A stretch of DNA of 64,000 nucleotides from Sphaerisporangium sp040683095. Lineage in GTDB: Bacteria > Actinomycetota > Actinomycetes > Streptosporangiales > Streptosporangiaceae. Shown in pieces: positions 6,975 through 15,607 of this stretch. The translations under genes were made by a program, and so were the position numbers. The notes beneath the pieces are model-generated. The model saw only the letters and a program-made list of their open reading frames with translations, was not told the origin of the DNA and did no database searches. The DNA lies in assembly GCF_040683095.1 (NCBI RefSeq), contig NZ_JBFBCI010000019.1, positions 1 to 64,000 on the forward strand. The letters are read 5' to 3'. Every line of letters starts with the position of its first letter. The first letter of the stretch is position 1.

Positions 6975-9900
6975 TCAGCCGACCGAGCCGTCCCGTTGAC
7001 CGCCGAGCTCGCCGTACTCGCGTGTGCCGAATTCGGCGAAAATGCCGAGGGCGGTAACCCGGAGGGACTCGGCGGTCTTCTCGTCTCCGACCGCTTCGCG
7101 AACGGACGCCAGGTCACGCATCGTACGCGCGCGGAACAGCGGAAGTTCCAGCCCGTCCCACATCACGATGGACCGGTTGAGATGGGCCTCGGCAAGGTCG
7201 TGCCGCCCGCGGGCCAAGTGCAGTTCTCCGATGGTGCGCTGGATGAGTCCGACCCCGAACCGGTCGCCGTGCTGCTCGCACACGCTCAAGGCTTCGACGA
7301 GGTCGGGCAGAACCGGGACATCGCCCCCGAGCCGGATCCGAATCTTGGCAAGGGCCTGAACCGCGTATGCCTCCATGAGCGGATCACCCGCCTCACGCAG
7401 CAGAGCGGCCGCCTGCACGCACAGCGCCTCCGCCTGCTCGAGGTCGCCCAAGCCTCGGTGGACCAGTGCGATCGACCGCAACGTGAGGCCTTCACCCCGC
7501 TTGCTGCCCAACCGCCGGAAAGCGGCCAACGCCGCGTTCAGAAGTGACGACGCGGCCTCGAAGTCACCCGTTTCGAGCATCACCGACCCGGCCAGCCGGT
7601 TAACGTAGCCGATACCGGCGTCGTCGCCGAGCGATTCGAAGGCGGCACCCGCGTGCCGGAGGTGGACCAATGCCTGCGCGAAATCTCCCTGTTCTCGGCA
7701 GGCGGCGCCGATTCCGGCGATGGCCACAGTTTCCCCATGGGTGTCCCCGCCCTCCCGCAGGAGCGGAAGCGCTTGGCGGAAGAACGCCCGCGCCTCCGGA
7801 TAGCGGTCCTGTCGCTGGCGCAGCTGGCCGAGCCCCACCAGCAAGGTCGCTTCACCCAATAGGTTTCCAGCCCGCCTGGCGGCGTCCAATGCCGATTCGT
7901 GGGTGCGTTGCCACTCCTCGAATCGCGTGTCCACGGAGAATGACGAAGGACACAGTGCGGCGGCCACCTCGCACGTCACCTCGTGGAGATCCATCGTGGC
8001 GGCCCGTTCCACGGCTACGACGAGCGCCGAAGCCTCGGCGTCGAACCACGCCGTCATGTCGTCGGCCACCCGCTCCGACACTTCCAAGCCGATGGGCCGA
8101 GCCGTGGCGTAGTCGCGGCGTAACGGAAGCGCGCCCGAAGGGCTCGCGGCGGCGGCATGCGTGATCAGCCACAGCCATCCACCAAGCGCTCGAGTCATCG
8201 CCGCGGCGCGTTCCTCGGCCGGTTCCTCCGCCTCTGCTCGCTCGGCCGCGTACACGCGCAGCAGGTCGTGCAGCCGGTAACGGCTCTGGCCGGCGGCGTC
8301 GACAGCGACGTGGTCGAGGAGCTGGGCGTCCATCAACCGCTCGATGATCTCCTCACCTGTCACCTCTGCCACGTCCAGGAGCGCCCCCACGACCCATGAC
8401 GTGAAGTCGGGCACTCCCAGCAGCCCGAGCCGGCGGAACGCCTTTTTCGCCATGTCGTCGAGCCCTCGATAGCTCAGCCCTACGCTCGCCCGCACCTCCA
8501 GGTCGCCGGCGGTGAGTTCGTCGAGCCGGCGGCGTTCGTCGCCGAGACGCGTGGCCAGCGTCGCGAGCGACCAGTGCGGGCGGGCGGCAAGTCGCGCGCC
8601 CGCTGTACGAAGCGCCAGCGGCAGGTGGCCGCATAGACGGACGATGCGCTCGGCGGCATCGTGCTCGGCATAGACGCGCTCGCGTCCCGCGATGCGGGCC
8701 AGCAGGTCGACGGCCCCCTGCGTGTCGAGCACACCGAGATCGCTCAGGCTCATCCCGTCCAGGCCCACCAGCCTTCGACGGGCTGTGATCAACACCGCGC
8801 AGGTATGGCTGCCCGGCAACACTGGGCGAACCTGCTGTTCGGTGCCCGCGTCGTCGAGGACGACGAGCAGTCGGCGGCCCGCCAGGAGGCTCCGATAGGT
8901 GTCGACCCTTTCCTGAAGCGTGTCCGGGATCGCAGCCGGCTGGACGCCGAGGGCTCGGAGAAACCGTCCCAGCACCTCCAGAGGCGGCGCGGGCGACTCG
9001 GTGACGCCACGCAGGTCGGCGTACAGCTGGCCGTCGGGGAACGCCTCGGCTACGTGGTGCGCCGCCTTCACCGCGAGCGCGGACTTGCCCACTCCGCCCT
9101 TGCCAGAGATGACACACACCGTCACAGTGTCGCTGGGCGTGGTGAGGATGGCGGTGAGCTCGCTGAGCTGCTTGTCCCGCCCTGTGAAATCGGCTATACC
9201 TCGCGGGAGATGGCTCGGAACGACATCCGGTCCGGCCCGGCGTACGGGTTCCTGGACCTCCGGTCCGGCCCGGCGTACGGGTTCCTCCGCAGGCACGGGC
9301 TCGGCGACGTCGACACACTCGGCCACCCGTTGCGCCGCAGACGGAAGCAGCGACGAATCCGCTCGCAGCATCGCCTCGTACAACTGCCGTAGCTCCGGGC
9401 CGGGATCGACGCCCAACTCGTCTGCCAACGTCTGACGGCCCTCGTGATAGACGCTTATCGCGTCCACCTGGCGACCCAGCCTGTACATGGCCTTCATGAG
9501 CTGTGCGCGGAGGCGCTCGCGAGTTGGGTGGCTCCTCACCAGCTCGGTGAGCTCGCCGATCATCTCCGCTTCCTTGCCCAGCGCGAGTTCGGCGTCGACT
9601 CGCTCCTCAAGGACGGACAAGCGCGTCTCCTCGAGCCGCTCCGCTTCGGCGCGCAGTGCGAGGCCCAGCCCTCCGAGGGCGGCTCCTCTCCACAACGTCA
9701 ATGCCGCTCGCAGATCCCTGGCGGCGGAATCGTGGCGACTGTCGGCGGCATGTCGTCGGCCGTCCGCGACCAGTTGCTCGAAAGTCTCCAAGTCCACTTG
9801 CCCGGGTCGGGGGCGGGCCACGTAACCGGGCGGCCGGGTCTCGATCACGGGCGTCTCGCCGATCGCGGCAAGTCCGCGGCGCAGCCCGTAAACGTAGGTC

Positions 9901-10127
9901 TGGATGAGCGCGTGGGCACTTCCCGGCGGTTCCTGCCCCCAAAGGATGTCCACCAGGCGATCGCTGGAGACCACCCTGCCGGGGCTCAGCAGCAGAGCGG
10001 CCAGGAGAGCACGGGGTTTCGGGCCCCCCAGCGGTAGGCGGCGCGCACTGTGCCATGCTTCGACCGGCCCGAGCAGACGAAACTCCAACAATCCCCCTGT
10101 GGGGGCCGACGTGACGAAGTAAGGCAA
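6975..10127 (-). CDS. SARP/AfsR-type regulator with NB-ARC and TPR domains
   Basis: 1050 residues. Order: OmpR-like winged helix (EFRLLGPVEAW ... KPRALLAALLLSPGRVVSSD, about residues 13-105), bacterial transcriptional activation domain (about 110-255), linker with a duplicated EPVRRAGP unit, NB-ARC ATPase with Walker A GKGGVGKSA and Walker B LLVVLDD (about 310-600), then tetratricopeptide-like helices to the end. This is the AfsR architecture of pathway activators. The start is uncertain: the frame opens at TTG 10127, and another TTG at 10091 would begin just before LEFRLLG. It is divergent from the CHAP hydrolase and upstream of the vanX-like gene, so both are candidate targets. Confidence 0.9.
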   Translation of the reverse strand: MPYFVTSAPTGGLLEFRLLGPVEAWHSARRLPLGGPKPRALLAALLLSPGRVVSSDRLVDILWGQEPPGSAHALIQTYVYGLRRGLAAIGETPVIETRPPGYVARPRPGQVDLETFEQLVADGRRHAADSRHDSAARDLRAALTLWRGAALGGLGLALRAEAERLEETRLSVLEERVDAELALGKEAEMIGELTELVRSHPTRERLRAQLMKAMYRLGRQVDAISVYHEGRQTLADELGVDPGPELRQLYEAMLRADSSLLPSAAQRVAECVDVAEPVPAEEPVRRAGPEVQEPVRRAGPDVVPSHLPRGIADFTGRDKQLSELTAILTTPSDTVTVCVISGKGGVGKSALAVKAAHHVAEAFPDGQLYADLRGVTESPAPPLEVLGRFLRALGVQPAAIPDTLQERVDTYRSLLAGRRLLVVLDDAGTEQQVRPVLPGSHTCAVLITARRRLVGLDGMSLSDLGVLDTQGAVDLLARIAGRERVYAEHDAAERIVRLCGHLPLALRTAGARLAARPHWSLATLATRLGDERRRLDELTAGDLEVRASVGLSYRGLDDMAKKAFRRLGLLGVPDFTSWVVGALLDVAEVTGEEIIERLMDAQLLDHVAVDAAGQSRYRLHDLLRVYAAERAEAEEPAEERAAAMTRALGGWLWLITHAAAASPSGALPLRRDYATARPIGLEVSERVADDMTAWFDAEASALVVAVERAATMDLHEVTCEVAAALCPSSFSVDTRFEEWQRTHESALDAARRAGNLLGEATLLVGLGQLRQRQDRYPEARAFFRQALPLLREGGDTHGETVAIAGIGAACREQGDFAQALVHLRHAGAAFESLGDDAGIGYVNRLAGSVMLETGDFEAASSLLNAALAAFRRLGSKRGEGLTLRSIALVHRGLGDLEQAEALCVQAAALLREAGDPLMEAYAVQALAKIRIRLGGDVPVLPDLVEALSVCEQHGDRFGVGLIQRTIGELHLARGRHDLAEAHLNRSIVMWDGLELPLFRARTMRDLASVREAVGDEKTAESLRVTALGIFAEFGTREYGELGGQRDGSVG
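9227..9286 (-). repeat. 33-bp direct repeat in the SARP linker
   Basis: 27 bases occur twice with a 33-base period (9227-9253 and 9260-9286). The repeat encodes two copies of an 11-residue unit (EPVRRAGPEVQ) between the activation domain and the NB-ARC domain. This is probably slippage-prone linker DNA. Confidence 0.8.
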
Positions 10128-10428
10128 TGATAGGAGCCGGGCTTCTCAAGCGGAACCCATTGGCGGACTTCCGTCTCCATATCTCCAGGTCGGGCCCAGG
10201 ATCGGTCTCCAGCCGTTGTCGCGCGACGTGATGGCTCGATGGCGCAGCGCACGAGCAGGGAGCCTCTCCAACTCACCAGGCCTAATGGGCACGGGCGACG
10301 GCTTCCGCCTGCCGGCGTCGTCCCGGCTTCTATAGATGACGCTGGAGCACTATTACAGGAAATTTGGAGCGCCGGAAAGCAGCCTTTCTCGCAGAGGTCG
10401 ACCAGGACCCCCGGAGAAAGGCACGCCC
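10128..10428. promoter_or_regulatory. Divergent intergenic region, SARP / CHAP hydrolase
   Basis: About 300 bases between the divergent SARP gene and the CHAP hydrolase. It must hold both promoters and may hold SARP target repeats, but I could not identify convincing heptamer repeats, -35/-10 boxes or a c-di-AMP riboswitch by eye. GGAGAAAGG (10412-10420) is the ribosome-binding site for the ATG at 10429. Confidence 0.5.
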
Positions 10429-11805
10429 ATGAGCAAGAAGGTTGCCCGGATAGGAGCACACAGCGGCCCGCGATTCGTCCGACGCCTCGGCGCCGGGCTG
10501 ACCACCGCGACCGTCCTGGGATCGGGATTGATCGCCGCCACCGCGACGCCGGCCGCTGCCGTGTCCCGCAACACCATCGTCTCGGTCGCGCAAAGCCAGC
10601 TCAACAACTCATCGCGCAACCACGAGCAGCCGGCGGGAAGCGGGTGCAACTACTACACCGGCTACTTCCGAAACTGGAAGCCCGCATCCGGTTGCCCCTC
10701 CACAGACGGAGTTCAGTGGCGCCAGAGCGACTGGTGCGCCGACTTCTCCAAGTACGTGTGGAAGAACGCCGGCGTGCCGTACGCCGATGTGCCCGAGACC
10801 AGCGGAGGCGTGCTCACCGGCTGGGCCAGTTCCTTCAAGGACTACGGCACGAAGCACGGCACCTGGCACACCCGCGCCAGTGGCTACACACCCCAGCCGG
10901 GCGACTCCCTCGTCTTCGACTGGGACCAGAACGGCACCATCGACCACGTCGGGATCGTCAAGTCGGCGACCAGCAGCACCGTCTACACCATCGAAGGAAA
11001 CAGCAGCAATCGCATCAAGGAGAACAGTTACTCCCGCACCAATATCGACATCGTCGGCTACTCCGCCCCCGTGGGCGGGGTGGGTGGTTCGGATCTGGGG
11101 GTGCTGGACTTCTATCTGACCGACGATCAGAACTCCACCGTTGCCACTCGGCCGGTGATCCATTTCGGCAATAGCCCGATGGTGCCCATCTCGGGTGACT
11201 GGGATGGTGACGGCAAGGACACTGTCAGTGCCTACGACCCTACTTCGGGTCGTTTCTTCATCAGTAACAACCCGGCCGGTGGTCAGGCCGAGTACACGTT
11301 CGTGTACGGCGACCCCGGTGCGGTGCCGTTCGTGGGTGATTGGGACGGTGACGGCAAGGACAACGTCGGTGTCCGGATGGGCAATGGGTTCTTCATGCGT
11401 ACCAGCCCGGTCACCTCGGCGACCGAGACCACGCAGTCGGTGGCCTACGGCGACGCTCCCATGATCCCGCTGGCGGGTGACTGGGATGGTGATGGCAAGG
11501 ACACCGTCAGTGCCTACGACCCGGCGTCGGGTCGTTTCTTCATCAGTAACCATCCCGCCACCGGTCAGGCCGAGTACACGTTCTTGTACGGCGACTCCGG
11601 TGCGGTGCCGTTCGTGGGTGATTGGGACGGTGACGGTAAGGACAACGTCGGCGTTCGGATGGGTAGCGGGTTCTACATGCGTACCAGCCCGGTCACCTCG
11701 GCGACCGAGACCACCCACCTTGTCAGCTACGGCGACGCCGGCGACCTGCCCGTGATCGGCGACTGGGACGGCGACGGCAAGGACAGCCAGGGCATCGTCC
11801 GCTGA
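10429..11805 (+). CDS. Secreted CHAP-domain peptidoglycan hydrolase with FG-GAP-like repeats
   Basis: 458 residues. The ATG at 10429 follows GGAGAAAGG and begins a signal peptide that ends near ATPAAA. The CHAP amidase/endopeptidase domain (about 45-215) has the catalytic Cys in SDWCADFSKYVW and the His in IDHVGIV. The C-terminal 236 residues consist of GDWDGDGKD units repeated five times, forming two nearly identical segments of about 95 residues, as in VCBS/FG-GAP calcium-binding beta-propeller-like modules. It probably cleaves peptide cross-links outside the cell. The repeat domain is almost identical to that of the next gene. The gene is divergent from the SARP regulator. Confidence 0.85.
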   Translation: MSKKVARIGAHSGPRFVRRLGAGLTTATVLGSGLIAATATPAAAVSRNTIVSVAQSQLNNSSRNHEQPAGSGCNYYTGYFRNWKPASGCPSTDGVQWRQSDWCADFSKYVWKNAGVPYADVPETSGGVLTGWASSFKDYGTKHGTWHTRASGYTPQPGDSLVFDWDQNGTIDHVGIVKSATSSTVYTIEGNSSNRIKENSYSRTNIDIVGYSAPVGGVGGSDLGVLDFYLTDDQNSTVATRPVIHFGNSPMVPISGDWDGDGKDTVSAYDPTSGRFFISNNPAGGQAEYTFVYGDPGAVPFVGDWDGDGKDNVGVRMGNGFFMRTSPVTSATETTQSVAYGDAPMIPLAGDWDGDGKDTVSAYDPASGRFFISNHPATGQAEYTFLYGDSGAVPFVGDWDGDGKDNVGVRMGSGFYMRTSPVTSATETTHLVSYGDAGDLPVIGDWDGDGKDSQGIVR

Positions 11806-11909
11806 CATCCCCGTGACTTAGGGCCACCAAGGCTCTTCGAGCCGGATCTCGGCCGGAGAAGACATCCGAGCACGACATCCGGCTGCCCTCCCCTTCTCAC
11901 TCTCCCTGC

Positions 11910-11939
11910 GCCCTGTCTCCCGACGGCTGGAGACAGGGC
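11910..11939 (+). terminator. Hairpin between the two hydrolase genes
   Basis: 11-bp perfect stem (GCCCTGTCTCC with GGAGACAGGGC) and an 8-base loop, about 100 bases after the first stop and 25 before the second ATG. It could end the first transcript or act as a leader structure for the second. AGGAGAAG lies between it and the ATG at 11965. Confidence 0.6.
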
Positions 11940-11964
11940 CATCACATCCCTCCAGGAGAAGACC

Positions 11965-13359
11965 ATGAACACCCTTCCCCGGCGCCCCCGTTCTTTCGTC
12001 GTCCGACCTCTGATCGCGCTTACCGCTCTCGTCGGCGGACTCCTCGCCTCCGCCGCCGGGGCGACCACGGCCCAGGCTGCCGGACTCGGACCCACGCCTC
12101 CCGTTCCTGGTCCCGCCGGCCCTCCGGTGTCCGCGGAGCTCTCGGCCGCGCTGGCTTACGCGGCGTGCGTACCGGGCGGGGAGACCGCGGCCGACGGCGC
12201 GGTCGCCAACCAGGTGAGGCCGTCCATGAACGGCCCGCGCCTGGGACGGAGTGTGAACGCCTACAACGTGTCGTGCGCCCGGATCATCACCCGCACCGTC
12301 AAAGGCCGCGGGCTGGACAAGCGGGCGGCGGTGATCGCCGTGACCACGGCGATCACCGAGAGCACCCTGCACAACTACACGGTCGCCGCCGACCACGACA
12401 GCCTGGGACTGTTCCAGCAGCGCCCTTCCCAGGGATGGGGTACCCCGGCCCAGCTGACCGACCCGGTGTACGCCACCAACGCGTTCATCAACGCCATGCT
12501 GCGCAAGTTCCCCAACAACTCATGGATGAGCGGGGACATCGGCGCCATCTGCCAGAAGGTACAGGTCTCGGCGGTTCCGGACGCCTACGGCCGCGAGGTC
12601 CACGACGCCCAACTGCTCGTCAACGCCCTGTGGAACGGCTCTGGCGACTTGGGGGTGCTGGACTTCTATCTGACCGACGATCAGAACTCCACCGTTGCCA
12701 CTCGGCCGGTGATCCATTTCGGCAATAGCCCGATGGTGCCCATCACGGGTGACTGGGATGGTGACGGCAAGGACACCGTCAGTGCCTACGACCCTACTTC
12801 GGGTCGTTTCTTCATCAGTAACAACCCGGCCGGCGGTCAGGCCGAGTACACGTTCGTGTACGGCGACCCCGGTGCGGTGCCGTTCGTGGGTGATTGGGAC
12901 GGTGACGGCAAGGACAACGTCGGTGTCCGGATGGGCAACGGGTTCTACATGCGTACCAGCCCGGTCACCTCGGCGACCGAGACCACGCAGTCGGTGGCCT
13001 ACGGCGACGCTCCCATGATCCCGCTGGCGGGTGACTGGGACGGTGATGGCAAGGACACCGTCAGTGCCTACGACCCGGCGTCGGGTCGATTCTTCATCAG
13101 CAACCATCCCGCCACCGGTCAGGCCGAGTACACGTTCTTGTACGGCGACTCGGGTGCGGTGCCGTTCGTGGGTGATTGGGACGGTGACGGTAAGGACAAC
13201 GTCGGTGTCCGCATGGGTAGCGGGTTCTACATGCGTACCAGTCCGGTCACCTCGGCGACCGAGACCACCCACCTTGTCAGCTACGGCGACGCCGGCGACC
13301 TGCCCGTGATCGGCGACTGGGACGGCGACGGCAAGGACAGCCAGGGCATCGTCCGCTGA
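11965..13359 (+). CDS. Secreted lysozyme-like wall hydrolase with FG-GAP-like repeats
   Basis: 464 residues. Signal peptide MNTLPRRPRSFVVRPLIAL to TTAQAAG. The catalytic module (about 80-220) is the lysozyme-like fold common in actinobacterial secreted proteins: RAAVIAVTTAITESTLHNY with a candidate catalytic Glu, SLGLFQQRPSQGWGTPAQL, then NAFINAMLRKFP. It would cut glycan strands, whereas the preceding CHAP protein cuts peptides. The C-terminal domain is the same repeat domain as in that protein. The two genes are tandem with a 159-base gap. No sortase motif or membrane anchor is present, so the repeats may bind the wall or substrate. Confidence 0.82.
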   Translation: MNTLPRRPRSFVVRPLIALTALVGGLLASAAGATTAQAAGLGPTPPVPGPAGPPVSAELSAALAYAACVPGGETAADGAVANQVRPSMNGPRLGRSVNAYNVSCARIITRTVKGRGLDKRAAVIAVTTAITESTLHNYTVAADHDSLGLFQQRPSQGWGTPAQLTDPVYATNAFINAMLRKFPNNSWMSGDIGAICQKVQVSAVPDAYGREVHDAQLLVNALWNGSGDLGVLDFYLTDDQNSTVATRPVIHFGNSPMVPITGDWDGDGKDTVSAYDPTSGRFFISNNPAGGQAEYTFVYGDPGAVPFVGDWDGDGKDNVGVRMGNGFYMRTSPVTSATETTQSVAYGDAPMIPLAGDWDGDGKDTVSAYDPASGRFFISNHPATGQAEYTFLYGDSGAVPFVGDWDGDGKDNVGVRMGSGFYMRTSPVTSATETTHLVSYGDAGDLPVIGDWDGDGKDSQGIVR

Positions 13360-13408
13360 CTTGATCCTTAACCTGTGGGTCCCCTGGGGCGACCCCGAGT
13401 GACCTATG

Positions 13409-13467
13409 AGACAGCCCTTGGCTGATCGTCTTCGTGTCTAGGGAAGAAGATCAGCCAAGGGCTGTCT
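13409..13467 (+). terminator. Strong 19-bp hairpin after the hydrolase pair
   Basis: AGACAGCCCTTGGCTGATC (13409-13427) pairs perfectly with 13449-13467 across a 21-base loop. It lies 50 bases after the second hydrolase. The right arm overlaps the end of the minus-strand HAD relic, so it can serve both directions. Confidence 0.8.
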
Positions 13468-13687
13468 GGTGACCTGCGCCAGGAGTCGACGGGGAGTACC
13501 TTCCCCGGTCAATCCAGATCGTACGGAGACCGGCGGCCCGTCCCCCACCAATGTCGGCGACCAGATGGTCCCCGACCATCCATCCCCCACCAGCAAGGTC
13601 CATGCCACATCGTCGAGCAGCGATCTCGAACAGGCCGATGTCGGGTTTAGTGCGCGTTTTCGAACCCAGGATCCGTGTTGCGTAGTT
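13451..13687 (-). pseudogene. HAD-superfamily hydrolase remnant
   Basis: A minus-strand frame of 79 codons, with no start codon and a stop just upstream, reads TKPDIGLFEIAARRCGMDLA, then GGWMVGDHLVADIGGGRAAG and LRTIWIDRG. This is the motif III/IV region (KPD ... VGDxxxADI) of HAD phosphatases. The N-terminal half is missing. It is a decayed gene. Confidence 0.7.
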
Positions 13688-13823
13688 TTACCGATGCCGA
13701 TAAGCAACGAGTCTGGAAGTATCACGTCCGCCTTTGCGGCGGGCTTCGCCATTGGCCCCGGGAAGTGCCAATGGCGGCCGGTATCTTGCGTCAACCCACG
13801 CGACACGGCATGAAGGAGTGCTC

Positions 13824-14696
13824 ATGGTGACACCCGAGACGGACCCGGCGACTGACCTCAGCGGGTGGGGTGCCGCGCTGGCCAGTGCCTTCGAGATACT
13901 GCTCGGTGGAAAGCCGACCGTCGACCCCGCCGCCAGATACGGGGTGTATTACGCCTCGGACCCCCTCGACGAGTTCCTGTTCCCGAATCCCTGGGCCATC
14001 CCTGACGCGCTGTCAGGTCGGGAGCCGAGGCACCTTCCGGATTCGGACGGTGAGTACCCCTTCTCCCCTTGGACATGGCAGTTCAACCTGAGCGAGTCGC
14101 TGTTCCGCTTCGATGCCGAACTCCTGGCAGGAACGGGGCCGTGGGGCGACGGCGGGCACAAGGGCCCCCGGCCGTTCGACGACACCTTCGTCGCCGACCT
14201 GCGGACCGTCTCCTCGGTCGATGAAGCCGGTGAAGTGCTGGTGCACGGCGCGGAGTTGGGACCGCTCCTGGGCCGCCATGGCGTCGACCTGACCAACAAG
14301 GAATCCAAGAAACTGAACGGCTGGCTGACCGTGCTGCTGCGCGTCGCCACCGATGGCACTCTCACCGATGCGATGCGGGCCGCTACGTTCACCGAGCGTG
14401 GCCCCGAACACCTGGTGTCGATTCACGACATGGATGGCGCCTGCTCCGCCGACGAACCCTGGGAAGAAAGGCTGAGCGCGGTCACGCATCCCGCGCTCCG
14501 CGACCATCTCCGCATGCTCTGCCTCACCGAGGACGACGCGCGCAGCGAGGGCGGCTTCTACTGCGGCACCGACTACTGGCCGTGGACCGATGTCCTGGAA
14601 GCGGTCGGCTGCTCCCTTGTTGCAGGCTGGGGGTTCGGCGAGTCCCAATCCGGTACAGCCGTCGTGCGATTGCCAGACAAACCAGGAGCGCGCTGA
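13824..14696 (+). CDS. Hypothetical protein
   Basis: 290 residues from the ATG at 13824, with AAGGAG seven bases upstream. Aromatic- and acid-rich, with no signal peptide or membrane segment. Blocks such as YPFSPWTWQFNLSESLFRFD, KLNGWLTVLLRVATDGTLTD and GFYCGTDYWPWTDVLEAVG are well formed and give real coding character, but I do not recognise the family. It ends ten bases before the truncated second recombinase, so it may be cargo of the same element. Confidence 0.6.
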   Translation: MVTPETDPATDLSGWGAALASAFEILLGGKPTVDPAARYGVYYASDPLDEFLFPNPWAIPDALSGREPRHLPDSDGEYPFSPWTWQFNLSESLFRFDAELLAGTGPWGDGGHKGPRPFDDTFVADLRTVSSVDEAGEVLVHGAELGPLLGRHGVDLTNKESKKLNGWLTVLLRVATDGTLTDAMRAATFTERGPEHLVSIHDMDGACSADEPWEERLSAVTHPALRDHLRMLCLTEDDARSEGGFYCGTDYWPWTDVLEAVGCSLVAGWGFGESQSGTAVVRLPDKPGAR

Positions 14697-14705
14697 ACAC
14701 GCCGC

Positions 14706-15116
14706 TTCGGCTTTGTGTCCGGCCTCGTGGCGGGCGGCGGCTCCCAGCATCCGGGCGATCAGGCGTCCGGTCGGGGCGGCGAGGTCGATCTCCCCGGTGA
14801 CGGTGGCCAGTTCGACGCCGTGGCGGTCGGCCAGGTCGATCACGTCTTCCAGTTCGCGCGGGGAGCGGGTCAGCCGGTCGACGTGCCAGCAGACGATGGC
14901 GTCGACGGCTCCGCCTTCGATGTCGGCCAGCAGACGTTTCCAGGCGGGGCGCGGGGCTCCGGAGTAGTCGCTGACGTCGTTGTCGGGGTAGACGTCCACG
15001 ACGGTCCACCCTTTGCGTTCGACCAGGGCTCGGCAGTCGGTTTCCTGGCGGGCGACACCTGATCCTGCGCCTTCGCGGTCCTGGCTGATCCGGCAGTAGA
15101 TCGCTGCTCGTCGCAT
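14706..15116 (-). pseudogene. Truncated serine recombinase, catalytic domain only
   Basis: Starts MRRAAIYCRISQD, identical to the 4.27-kb copy over the first 13 residues and closely similar to it over about 137 residues. The similarity stops abruptly after GHKAE at about 14706, a point inside the coding region. The recombinase and zinc-ribbon domains are absent, and the frame runs on into antisense of the neighbouring gene. Catalytic Ser 10 is kept. It cannot be a working large serine recombinase. Confidence 0.88.
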
Positions 15117-15269
15117 GGGGCACATAGATACACGTTGGTAGGCACCGGCGTAGCCTGCGCGGTCGGCCTCACCGCCAGCGAAGCGTGATCCGTGAGCCCG
15201 CCCTCACCTGGAGGGCGCCTCCGCCCCGGGATGTCAAGGCCAGGAACTTCTGTCATCACGTTCGGTATC

Positions 15270-15300
15270 TGTATAGTGACATGTATAGTTAGGTGTATGA
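15270..15300 (+). promoter_or_regulatory. Three direct TGTATAG-like repeats at the TA promoter
   Basis: TGTATAG at 15270 and 15282 and TGTATGA at 15294 recur every 12 bases, ending on the antitoxin ATG. TATAGT inside them (15272-15277 or 15284-15289) can serve as a -10 box. The arrangement suits cooperative antitoxin binding and autoregulation. Confidence 0.55.
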
Positions 15301-15605
15301 CGGTTCTGCATGATGCCACCGAACTGAGCGTCACTGAAGCCGCCCAGCGCGGAGTAGCGCGCCTGGTCGCCGACGCGGAGAAGGGAACCGACCTGGTGGT
15401 GACCCGCCGACACCAACCGGTGGCGGCGGTGGTCAGCATTCGTCGCCTGGAAGAGCTGGAGGAAGCCGCGGCTGACCTTCGGGACTTGGCTCTGGTGCTC
15501 GCGCGCTCGGTCACGGACACGGGTGAGCGGATCACGCTCGATGACGTGCTTGGCGCCTTCGGGCAGACGCGGGAGTCACTGGCCGCGATGCCGGATGACG
15601 AGTAG
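15297..15605 (+). CDS. Phd/YefM-family antitoxin
   Basis: 102 residues from the ATG at 15297. The fold signature LSVTEAAQRGVARLVADA, then DLVVTRRHQPVAAVVSIRRL, is that of Phd/YefM antitoxins. The acidic C-terminal helix region ends MPDDE. The toxin gene starts two bases after the stop. Repeats over the promoter suggest autorepression. The pair is divergent from the truncated recombinase, just as the first TA pair lies on the upstream side of the first recombinase. Confidence 0.82.
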   Translation: MTVLHDATELSVTEAAQRGVARLVADAEKGTDLVVTRRHQPVAAVVSIRRLEELEEAAADLRDLALVLARSVTDTGERITLDDVLGAFGQTRESLAAMPDDE

Positions 15606-15607
15606 GC

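Larger units (their letters stand above)
11095..13359 (+). repeat. 711-bp duplicated C-terminal domain (11095-11805 and 12649-13359)
   Basis: The last 711 bases of the two hydrolase genes align without gaps. By eye I count 13 differences, about 98% identity. Eleven are silent and two change residues (Ser to Thr, Phe to Tyr). The N-terminal parts and the 159-base spacer are unrelated. This indicates recent domain duplication or continuing gene conversion. Confidence 0.92.

Noticed and set aside
10128..10428. Possible c-di-AMP riboswitch before the CHAP hydrolase
   Set aside because: Wall hydrolases in actinobacteria often have one, but I could not find its conserved core here.
10609..13272. 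Minus-strand frames of 399 and 250 codons opposite the two hydrolases, with repeats
   Set aside because: The repeats simply mirror the GDWDGDGKD-coding DNA; no start signals or family features.
15270..15300. CRISPR-like repeat array
   Set aside because: Only three 7-base repeats with 5-base gaps; an operator is the simpler reading.
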